Assembly (NCBI GenBank): GCA_021399435.1
Contig: JAJTUP010000107.1
Span: forward strand, 120,227-184,226
DNA length: 64,000 nt
Direction: 5' to 3'
From: Diaporthe sp. PMI_573
Taxonomy: Eukaryota > Ascomycota > Sordariomycetes > Diaporthales > Diaporthaceae
Both the position numbers and the translations under genes were made by a program. The notes beneath the pieces are model-generated. The model did not search any database. It saw nothing but the letters and a program-made list of their open reading frames with translations, and was not told the origin of the DNA. Shown here piece by piece: positions 56,020 through 64,000 of the stretch; position 1 is the first letter of the stretch, and each line of letters starts with the position of its first letter.

Positions 56020-59000
56020 ACCAGGGCTCCTAATAGTGCGGACCATTAAGAGCACTATTAGTGCACACTGTAGTCCAGACTAATAGTCCATGCACTATTG
56101 GTTCAGTGCGACGTCTCTCGGACTACACTGATGGTTCAGTGTAGGCCTCTCGGACCACACTGATAGTCCAGTGTAACTCGACCAGACTGACCAGTAGTTC
56201 AGTGCGAGGGCCGCAGACTAACAGTGGCACTATTAGTGCGCCCAAGCCCTTCCAAGTTTGTGGCTCACTGCGGAGTACCCAGCCAGGACGTACGCGGTCC
56301 AATGCGTCGAGAGCGCGCGCCGCGGGGTTTCAAAGATGGCGCTAAAGGAGTGTCAACAAATACAGCCAGTGTACCGTGTTTGTCGCAACTGAAACCATCC
56401 GTCCTAAAACTTACATGTTCAACAGTATCCTAATTTTGTAGCTTTGGAATGGGCTATCTGGCTGATTGCAAGAAGCATGTACTGCCTGAGAGACGATGAA
56501 GTGTGTGTTATCTCAGTGGCGAACCTTAAGCCGATGAGTTAAGAGATACCAACCCTGCCATTACAGATAGGCGGGGTACCAGGTAACTTCTATCCAATAC
56601 CTGTAGGGTAGGTTGGGCTGGGATTGCATCGTCCTGAGCGAAGCCGTTGAGATGCCAATCACGCTAATCTCTTTGAGAATCACAGTCAAACTAGTGAGAT
56701 TATAACCACTGGCTTGCTCAGAGCTTCAGTTTCGTATCGATTCCATCGTAGTCTGAGATAGAATGGCAGATTGTTGTGTCCGGTCGAGTAATGTGTATCG
56801 TACCAATCATGGCCCCCAGTTTCTGCGTCAACGTGGTTCGATTACTGACTACGTCCCATCCCAAAGCGCAGATTAAGTCAATTACAGTCCGCCCAAAAGG
56901 CTATCTATCGTTCTTATTGAAGACAGGAGCCCACAGGAGGCAGCCTGAGAGGCACGGGGAGTGCCCAGCCGCAAGTGGGGCTATTATGTTCGGACTAATA
57001 GTGTAAACTACAGTTTGCACTGTAGTTTAGTTTCAACCTTGACGGACGGACCAATAGTTCAGTTTGCATATCTCAGGCAAACTGGCAGTTCAGTGTAGCC
57101 AGGGTTCAAATCCATACCACGAAATCCACATATGGATCCATAATGTGGATCCATATCCATTCCATTCCATTCCACGCGGGCTTCTGCATTTCCATATCCA
57201 CGCCACGGAGCCCCTTCCACATGTTCCATATGTGGAAATTGTGGAAAGGAATGGACATTTTTGGTGGGGTTGGAAAATACCTGGATTTCCTTGTGAAATA
57301 GCGCATACCCTAAGTACCTTCGATCGCCCACAACAACAAAATAAAAATGATTGTCCACCCCGTTTTATCCGTACACAAAGTTAAACAAGTCTATTCTGGG
57401 AGGTTTTACTGTTATGACCTTACTACCTCAAATCGAAATGGCCACCTTCCATCCTACCAAGTCAACCACGCCCGTTCCAGAACGTACAGAAGAAGACAAT
57501 CAACGGCTCTTTCAGCTCTACAAAGGCTGGACCTTGACGGAGAGAGACGGCCAAGTGCGTCAATGGGTATATCAATTCGGCTACGATATCCAGCATGCCC
57601 AGAAGGGGGAACGCCGATGGGTGTGTTGTCTTTGCATCAAGCAAAAGCGGCCGAGGCCAAAGAGTTATGCCATCAAAGGGTTGCAGAACGCTGAGGGTCA
57701 CCTGTACACGGACCACAATGGCATCATGGATCCGACGGGCAAGAGGCAAAAGCCTGCAAAGGCATCTGAGAAAGCACATCAGTCCATTGCAACAATCCTA
57801 CAGTTGAACCCCACGGAGCCGAAGGAACAAGATTTGATCAATACGCTGATCAAACGTTTCGACAAAACTGTATTCCAGCAGAAACTTGTCAACTGGATTG
57901 TCAATTCTAACCAATCCTTCTCGATCGTCAACGATCAAGATCTTCGAGACATCTTCAACTACCTCAATCCATCTGTCGAGATCACAAAAGCTAACATTAC
58001 TGACGTGACCGTGCGTGCCATCGCAGAACAAGAATTTACCAACAACATGGAAAGAGTGAAGGATGCTTTGCGGAAGAGTCCAGGACAGATCCATATCCAG
58101 TACGATGGCTGGAAGTCTGGTAACCGACACGCCTTATACGGCATCACATGTGTGTTTCGGGATTCCAACGACCGGCCACAGAAGTGTGTCCTCGGCCTGC
58201 CTGAACTTACAGAGCGGCACACAGGCGAGAATATCGCCGGGCAGATCATCTAGATCATTCGAGAGTACGAGATCAGCGATAAAATCGGGTATTTCACACT
58301 GGATAATGCCGGTAACAATAAAACCTCGATGGAGGAGCTTGCATTAGAATTCAGCTTCGACTGGGAAAAGCGATGGGTTCGCTGCGTTGGCCACGTTGTC
58401 AACATAGTAGTGAAACAGATGCTGTATGGCAAGAACCCGGATGCTTTTGAGAAAGAGCTCTTCGAAGGACTTCACACGGCAGCGAAGGAGCATGAAGTCT
58501 GGAGGAGGCGAGGCTCCGTTGGAAAATGGCATAACTTTGCTGTTGTAGGTGGCTCAGTCCCCGATTTTATTTGTTATACTCACGAAGTCCTAGGAGGTGA
58601 GCAGATCGGACACGTGGACCGATATGCTCAAGAAGGTACAGGCTGTCGAGAGCCAACTCTCTGACGACGCTCAGCTCAAGAAACACCGTCCAGTTGGAGT
58701 TGTGGTCGACAATGCTACCCGGTGGCTTTCTCAATTCTCGATGATTGAGCGTGCTCTGGTTTTAAGGCCATTTTATAATTCTTTTGTCCAGAGAGCGTCA
58801 AACGAGTGGGAGAAGGCCAACTTGACGAGAGCTGGCAACATCAAAAAGGGCTCCAAGCAGCCCTTCTTCCTGAAGGAAGAGAACCGCATGACAACTGATG
58901 ATTGGCATGTGCTCGGGACTCTTTACGACATTTTGCTTGACTTCAAGCTGGTTGTGAAAGGCCTTGAGGGTGATGGACAGGGAAAACACCGCAGAAACGT

Positions 59001-59094
59001 CGAGGAAAACGAGGTCGAGCCCCCACTGTCTGGTAAGCCTTAGACTTCGCAAAAGCGGCCCTATTCTTATTCTAGCAGCTGACTTGTACAGGTA

Positions 59095-60944
59095 ACGTCC
59101 CCGGCCCGGCTTCCGCCCCCCCCCTGATTCCGCCCCCCCCACATCCGCGTTCACGCGTGTACGCGTCTGCCCCCACCCTATATAAACTCAACCATATCTT
59201 TCCGAGAGAATTTTTTCTGGTCACCAAACTTCTTCCAAGCATCAACCTAGTCATCATGAAGCCCTATGGGGAAGCCGAGATCCATGACGCCCTTGTTGCG
59301 TGCAGGGATGGAATGCCCGTCAAGCAGGCTTGCAGGACCTGGCATATCCCCCGTTCCACACTTCGCGATCGCCTCGCCGGCGCGCAAAGTCAGCGCGTTT
59401 CTCACGAACCTCAGAGGCCTCTTTCTGATGATCAGGAGGATCGATTGGCCCTATTCCTTATCAACCAAAGCAGCTTGGGCCATGCGTTAACTCGCTGGGA
59501 AACGAGGGCTCTGGCAGCCCGAATGGCCTCGTCGGGGAAGGAGGTCGCTCCTCTCGGAAGGAAGTGGCTGAGGGCCTTCCTCCTTCGTCACCCTATCCTC
59601 CAAAGCCGTAAGTACCAGCGCGTTGAGGCTAAACGGCTAAGGGCAGCTACCAAAAAGAACGTTGGGTCGTGGTTTGACTTCATGCAGTTGCCTATCGTGA
59701 AGGCAATTAAGCCGGCCAACCGATGGAATGCCGACGAGGGCGGGCTGATGGAGGGCAAGTCCGAGAAGGCGCTCACGATCGGCTATTCGGAAGGAAGCCA
59801 GCTTCTTCAGAAGGACTTTAATTCGAGAGCGTGGACCTCCTTCCTTGAGTGTATCTCCGCCACGGGCAAGTTCCTCGTCCCACTCGTTATTTTTAAGGGA
59901 CTCAGCATTCAGCAGCAGTGGTTTCCTATCGCCCTTGAAGATCACGAGGGCTGGCAGTTCACGGCGACGAAGAAGGGGTGGATGGAGGAACCTATCGCTA
60001 TCCACTGGCTTCGGAAGGTCTTCCTTCCTCAAACAGTACCAGAGGACCCATTAGAATGGCGCCTTCTCGTGATCGATGGGCACCATACACATACAACGGT
60101 CGAGTTTATGTGGGAATGCTTCTCAAATAAGGTGTATATCGTTTTTTTGCCCGCCCATACTTCGCATATGCTGCAACCGCTCGATGTGGCGATCTTCGGC
60201 CCTCTAAAGCTCGCATTTAAGAAGCATCTCGATCACCAGGGAGGGCACGATTCGTCAACAGTCGTGGCAAAGAAACGGTTTCTTTATTGCTATCACAAGG
60301 CTCGAATTGACACTTTGACGGAAGCAAATATACGTTCTGGCTGGCGGGCGACTGGTCTCTGGCCAGTGTCTAAGCATAGGGCACTCGGAAGCCACTTTAT
60401 CGCCGATAATCGCGAGAAGGAAGCGAGATCGTTGGAATCTGGCGGTACCAATAGCTCCAGCAGCCATTTCTGCACTGATAAGTGTTTTTGTCGGCCTCGA
60501 GGGACCATTTTTGCGACCCCTAAGCGATCTCAAGACCTAAGGGGTATGGTGGCTCGGTATGCCCGTCAGAAGAATCTCAGCCCCACATCACGACTCCTCT
60601 TCAGGAAAATCCTCAAAAGTTGGGACCAGATAGACGTCGATCTGACGATGTCCTCACAAAAAGCCCGAGAGTTGGAAGCCCAGATTGAAGCCAGTAGGGT
60701 AGTCCGAAGGAAGAAGGTTCAACTTGACCCGAATGAACTTTTCGCCGATATCGAGGCCATTCGGAGGACTCAGATTGAAGCGGGGGTGGTATCAGAAGAA
60801 AGCGACGCTTCAGAAGAGTCGGAAACACCATCGGAAGCGAGGTCAACTATCGTGGTGGCGGCGTCGTCGGCGACGAGGCGAAGGGGGCGGTCGTGAGGGA
60901 AGGGGGCGGAATCAGGGGGGGGGCGGAAGCCGGGCCGGGGACGT
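59095..60944 (+). mobile_element. Pogo-like (Tc1/mariner superfamily) element, complete
   Basis: The element starts ACGTCCCCGGCCCGGC and ends with the exact inverse; the inverted repeat is perfect for at least 43 bp and extremely C-rich, including a C9 run. It is flanked by TA on both sides (59093-59094, 60945-60946), and removing it with one TA restores the copy A sequence CAGGTACAAGCTGG exactly. Length is 1850 bp. A TATATAAA box lies at 59179. Confidence 0.97.
59256..60896 (+). CDS. Pogo-like DDE transposase, intact
   Basis: ATG 59256 is chosen because it opens the psq-type helix-turn-helix (IHDALVACRDGMPVKQACRT, IPRSTLRDRLAGAQS); the frame is open further upstream but without similarity. 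A CENP-B-type second HTH follows (LTRWETRALAARMASSGKEV, LGRKWLRAFLLRHP). The DDE_1 domain has RWNADEGGLMEGKS (first Asp, where relatives have NMDETG), LLVIDGHHTHTTVEFMWEC (second Asp), HTSHMLQPLDVAIFGPLK (third Asp). The C-terminus has a Cys/His patch (HFCTDKCFCRPRGT) and a charged tail ending RRRGRS. The protein has 546 residues, normal for fungal pogo/Fot-like elements. No defects are seen, so it may be active. The stop lies just before the right terminal repeat. Confidence 0.93.
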   Translation: MKPYGEAEIHDALVACRDGMPVKQACRTWHIPRSTLRDRLAGAQSQRVSHEPQRPLSDDQEDRLALFLINQSSLGHALTRWETRALAARMASSGKEVAPLGRKWLRAFLLRHPILQSRKYQRVEAKRLRAATKKNVGSWFDFMQLPIVKAIKPANRWNADEGGLMEGKSEKALTIGYSEGSQLLQKDFNSRAWTSFLECISATGKFLVPLVIFKGLSIQQQWFPIALEDHEGWQFTATKKGWMEEPIAIHWLRKVFLPQTVPEDPLEWRLLVIDGHHTHTTVEFMWECFSNKVYIVFLPAHTSHMLQPLDVAIFGPLKLAFKKHLDHQGGHDSSTVVAKKRFLYCYHKARIDTLTEANIRSGWRATGLWPVSKHRALGSHFIADNREKEARSLESGGTNSSSSHFCTDKCFCRPRGTIFATPKRSQDLRGMVARYARQKNLSPTSRLLFRKILKSWDQIDVDLTMSSQKARELEAQIEASRVVRRKKVQLDPNELFADIEAIRRTQIEAGVVSEESDASEESETPSEARSTIVVAASSATRRRGRS

Positions 60945-62040
60945 TACAAGCTGGGATCTTATTCACGCGTACGAATTTCTTCTCGAAGCCCTTGAATCCG
61001 CGAAAAGAGCAGTCGCCAATTTTCCAGACGGCCACCACCTCGCAGTCAACATCAACCTGGGTTGGCTCAAATTGAACGAATACTACGAGCATTTGAACGA
61101 TAGCCCCCTGATCTATGGCGCCGCAGTTCTCCATCCTGCTTACCGGTGGGCACTGTTTGACGATTTGTGGGGAGACGACGAGGAAAGACAGCTGTGGATT
61201 ACCAAGGCGCAGGAGATGGTCCAGGATCTTTGGGGGAGAGAGTATAGGGACCTTGAGGTTGATGATCCAGAGATTGAATTGCCTGCCAATAAGCGTCTGA
61301 AGACCTCAAGAAACAAGTTCACAGCGTGGCGCACGAAAAAGCGAGGACTGATGGCTGGAGGGATTTCTGTTACCGAGTCGCACATTCAATCCCCAGCTCA
61401 ATCCCCTAGGTCCTCAGTTGGCGGTCTGGATCTTGATGAATACAAGCAGTGGCAGCGCGATATCGAGGATGTTGACGCTTCTGTCACAGATCCCTACGAA
61501 TACTGGCACATAAGGCGGCTCAAATACCCCCGGCTGTCTAGGATGGCCTTGGATCTGCTTACTGTGCCACCTATGTCAGCCGAGTGTGAGAGGCTATTCT
61601 CGACCACTGGCCGCATGGTTACCAAGAGCCGCAATAGGCTAGATGCCAGTACAATTGGGCTTTGTCAGACACTACGGAGTTGGTTGCGTGCTGGTTTGAT
61701 CGGGTCGCTAGATAGGATTCTAATGGACGAGTGACAAAATGACCAAGGCATGGATGCGACCCACTAATTACCATTGTTGGACGAAGTAGGTTTCCATTCC
61801 ACAAATTCCACAATATGGATCCATTTCCATAATGGATCCATTTCCACCCATTCCACATCGAAGTCATTAGTCAGCATCCATATCCACGCCATATTCACAA
61901 ATGTGTCGTGGAGTGTCGTGGATTTGAACCCTGAGTGTAGCTAAGTCAAACGGACTGGCAGTTTAGTGTGACCAAGGCAAACGCACTAAATGAGCAGTTT
62001 GAGGCTTTCACACGCACTGGTTGCACTATTAGGAGCCCTG

Positions 62041-62590
62041 GTAGCGGGTTGCGTGTATTTCCCCGAGGCTCTATTCATACTCGGTTTTGGTCGTCACTAC
62101 AGCAGCCATGCCAATACCATTTGGTGTTTGATCAGCTGTCTTCAAAATTCCCGCTCCTTGTCCTTGACCTCTATCTACCTAGGCCACTTCTCAAGCTCTC
62201 AACTCGTTCCGAAAAGGCATTGGCGGACCCCGTAGGGGACCGGTCTCCTGTGTGACGGTTCGCTCGACGATCTGAGCCTTCTAAGCCACTTTTGATGCGC
62301 CACCGTTTCTGAGCCACCTTTGTAAAGCAAACCCCATCTAAGGAGCCACTTTACGACGAGACCGCTTGTACGATGCCCTGCGAAGAGCTGATCAGGGTCC
62401 CGATCGATGAATCCACCGCACGCTGGAAGATCTCGATGGCCGACGCACTCGAAACAGAGCCGGAGGAAGGTTCAGGATCAAGACTCAGAGTATCAAAGTC
62501 CTAGAATTAAAGTTCAAAGTCTTAGGTTGAATCACCCTCCGACTCTCATCTTGATAACAATAATAACCTCAAATTTCTAAAATTCACTCA
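62041..62590. other. No recognisable gene; degraded repeat with GCCAC motifs
   Basis: AGCCACTTT or close variants recur at about 62284, 62312 and 62344. No coding match was seen. Confidence 0.35.
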
Positions 62591-62900
62591 ATGCCCATAG
62601 AAGTAGAATGCGATCTGAAGACAGAGTCGCAACTAATATATTTTCGGTGCAGAGACCGGGGGAGGCGGAGCGACAAACCTAAGGATCCTGCATTTGAGTT
62701 GGCATATTCGGACATCTACGTCACAGAGTCAACGTACTTTCCCGAAATCCAACCATGGATTCTCCGAAACTTGACAACGAAAGAGTTTGTCCGCTCAGAA
62801 GCCATTGCCCTGAAACCGGAATTTATCCACGGCCCTAGCATCGATGTTTTAGGCTTTGGCGAAGTCGTTATGTCACGCATCTGTTGGTCAACATCGTCAT
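62591..62900 (+). pseudogene. Fragment of a conserved fungal protein (F-box-associated type, function unknown)
   Basis: The frame reads YFRCRDRGRRSDKPKDPAFE, LAYSDIYV, PWILRNLTTKEFVRSEAIAL, KPEFIHGPSIDVLGFGEVVM, SRICWSTS. This motif chain is one I associate with fungal proteins that often carry an F-box further upstream; the biochemical role is not known to me. Similarity ends after CWSTSS near 62900, where antisense coding for a transcription factor begins. The N-terminus looks natural (MPIEVECDLKTES), so this could be a middle-to-C-terminal exon placed next to a chance Met. Confidence 0.45.
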
Positions 62901-64000
62901 GTATCTTCGGTGGCACAGAAGAGGCGACACTTGTTGGTGCTTGCATTCCAGAAGCCTGCGCCGAAGAGCGTGGACTGGCACCCGGGCGTTCCTGGTCCTT
63001 TGGCGAAGGCAATTCAGCCTGACCAGGAGACTCTGAGAGAGCACGGGACGGGGGAGAGCCATGGTTTGGTGAGGTGATATTGCCATTTCGGACAAGCGTT
63101 GACCCCGAATTCGGTATCTCTTTCTCTGGCGGGTCTGGCAGCTTTCGGTCCCTCCACATGCAGATCTTGCCAAGCGCGAGAACAAGCAGGACCAATGCAT
63201 GTTGGACAGAGCGTTGAGGTTTTGGCCTTTTTGGTGCTGGTCCAGGTTCTACATTGTTAGGCATAGGGGAACGTTTGCGTTTCTTGTCGTGTTCAAACGA
63301 CGACTGAGCCGGCCTTTGCTGGTGGTTGGTGATTGCGGCAACCTGCTTGTGTTTTCCGGTACCACCTTGGTTGCTCGAGGTTTCGTCCAGGAATGTATAA
63401 ATCATGGCGTTGAGGTCAGATGGAGGAATCAAGGGGTGCATATTCTGTATGTGTTTCTTGTAGGCGTTAACGTAAGCCTGGGCCTTCGCTTGATCAAAGT
63501 CCAATTCGCCCTCGGAACGACTTTTAGCTCCCAAGTCGGCCGGGTAGACACCTGGTGAAGCAAGATCCCCGATTGCACCCCATTTTGTATCCGCCGGCGG
63601 GGATGGGTGATCGCCAACCGACGCATCGTCTGGTATGTCCATATGCTCGTACGTAGAATCGCGGTCTGCTGCACGCGAGTTCGTCCCTTCACCGCGCCCG
63701 AAAAGAGGTAATCCGCCGCGGTCTTCTTCGTGTCGCTGTGGGTAGGACTCGATGTATTTGATGTGCTCGCGATCCAGCAGCGGCTTCACAAGCTTTCTGA
63801 CAGCAGGCCACTTGAGAAGTTGTGCCGACGGAGTTGTGTGGTTGTGAGGGAATGGTGCCGGCAGCGGCTGAACTGGGATTCCGGGTGGTTCCTCGTACTC
63901 CTCTTCGTTCTCCAACGCTCGCATGCGTCTCGCCGCAGAATGTGGGTCCAGCGCGCCGTTCCCGATAGCGTCTCCTGGCGAGGAACAAAGTGTCTCTTCC
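62895..64000 (-). pseudogene. Fungal-specific transcription factor, middle part, truncated and running off the window
   Basis: The minus-strand frame is already open at the window edge (GDAIGNGALDPHSAARRMRA before ALENEEEYEEPPGI). Recognisable blocks are WPAVRKLVKPLLDREHIKYI, FGRGEG, VNAYKKHIQNMHPLIPPSDL, KRKRSPMPNNVEPGPAPKRP, and SVQHALVLLVLALGKICMWR, the order seen in large fungal Zn2Cys6 regulators just before the Fungal_trans domain. After about 62900 the frame runs antisense through the neighbouring fragment with no similarity, so the Fungal_trans part is lost. The DNA-binding cluster would be right of the window. Confidence 0.6.

Larger units (their letters stand above)
57438..61734 (+). 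pseudogene. hAT-2 transposase, copy B, nonsense codon and pogo insertion
   Basis: The frame begins MATFHPTKSTTPVPERTEED and keeps the BED finger intact (WVCCLCIKQKRPRPKSYAIK), unlike copy A. A TAG at 58251-58253 replaces the GAG of copy A in GQII(E). Otherwise exon 1 is sound through RGSVGKWHNFAV. Exon 2 (58597-59032) is followed by an intron whose acceptor CAG remains, and exon 3 is split after its first bases by the pogo-like element at 59095-60944. Exon 3 resumes TSWDLIHAYEFLLEALESAK-like and runs to the stop at 61734 with MSAECERLFSTTGRMV. Copies A and B carry different lesions, so a functional ancestor existed shortly before both. Confidence 0.92.
57100..61933 (+). mobile_element. hAT-2 element, copy B, with perfect target duplication
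   Basis: The ends are the same CAGGGTTCAAATCCA inverted repeats as in copy A. The flanking octamer AGTGTAGC is exactly duplicated (57092-57099 and 61934-61941). Length is 4834 bp, of which 1850 bp are the nested pogo-like element plus its TA duplication. The remaining about 2.98 kb is nearly identical to copy A. Confidence 0.96.
56022..62040. mobile_element. Non-autonomous hAT-like element hosting nested insertions
   Basis: The ends are a perfect 18-bp inverted repeat: CAGGGCTCCTAATAGTGC at 56022 and GCACTATTAGGAGCCCTG ending at 62040. Without the nested hAT-2B copy its length is about 1.18 kb. Subterminal DNA is full of repeats of the types CACTATTAGTGC, GATAGTCCAGTGT and GGTTCAGTG in both orientations. 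No transposase is encoded. The flanking octamers GCATGAAC and GTAGCGGG do not match, so the target duplication is missing or one flank was rearranged. Confidence 0.82.

Noticed and set aside
57100..61933. hAT-2B and pogo as one composite multi-gene transposon
   Set aside because: The TA duplication and the uninterrupted copy A show that pogo is a separate later insertion.

Overview
The window looks like a repeat-rich accessory (possibly subtelomeric or dispensable) region of a filamentous ascomycete, Pezizomycotina. The evidence is short GT-AG introns (about 50-135 nt), fungal-only families (Zn2Cys6 regulators, an AflR-type regulator, a DUF7703-like membrane protein, CCCH/NYN-like protein, P450s) and a very high density of transposons. 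I see no rRNA, tRNA or CRISPR. Coordinates of exons were set by hand from splice signals and frame continuity.

Layout. 1-3980: a tyrosine-recombinase (DIRS-type) retrotransposon with gag, RT-RNase H and recombinase, inserted in a capsule-polysaccharide-synthase-like glycosyltransferase gene. 4.6-7.0 kb: a CmcJ/GA4-desaturase-like remnant and an apparently intact five-exon P450. 7.4-9.1 kb: C-terminally truncated hAT transposase. 11.5-16.6 kb: a mosaic of truncated pieces (pogo-like transposase, MULE, NLR-ankyrin gene, RING-H2 gene, hAT C-terminus, FAM86/EFM3-like methyltransferase, another hAT piece). 18.5-22.1 kb: an F-box-like gene, a hypothetical two-exon gene and an intact von Willebrand A gene. 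22.4-27.3 kb: mostly no recognisable gene, with a perfect 32-bp palindrome and a Ulp1-protease relic. 27.4-35.3 kb: a hypothetical gene broken at hAT-2 copy A, then hAT-3 and hAT-4 fragments and a Helitron lacking its helicase. 35.6-36.5 kb: MYND protein. 37.6-40.6 kb: a nearly complete hAT (hAT-5) with target duplication. 40.8-45.4 kb: a CYP503-like P450 with one nonsense codon and an AflR-type Zn2Cys6 regulator. 47.2-52.7 kb: a seven-helix membrane protein and a CCCH protein. 53.6-62.0 kb: hAT-6 and a Russian-doll nest: a non-autonomous hAT-like element containing hAT-2 copy B, which itself contains a pogo-like element with an intact transposase. 62.6-64.0 kb: a fragment of a conserved fungal protein abutting a truncated fungal transcription factor that runs off the window.

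How it works together. Most of the sequence is a transposon graveyard built by successive insertions. Three insertion events have clean or near-clean target duplications (AGTGTAGC for hAT-2B, TA for the pogo-like element, AAGGGAT for hAT-5), so their relative order can be read. The P450s, AflR-type regulator, CmcJ-like remnant and glycosyltransferase remnant are consistent with decayed secondary-metabolism genes, but they are too dispersed to call one cluster. The two hAT-2 copies differ at only about twenty bases and show no C-to-T flood, so repeat-induced point mutation does not seem to have acted on them.
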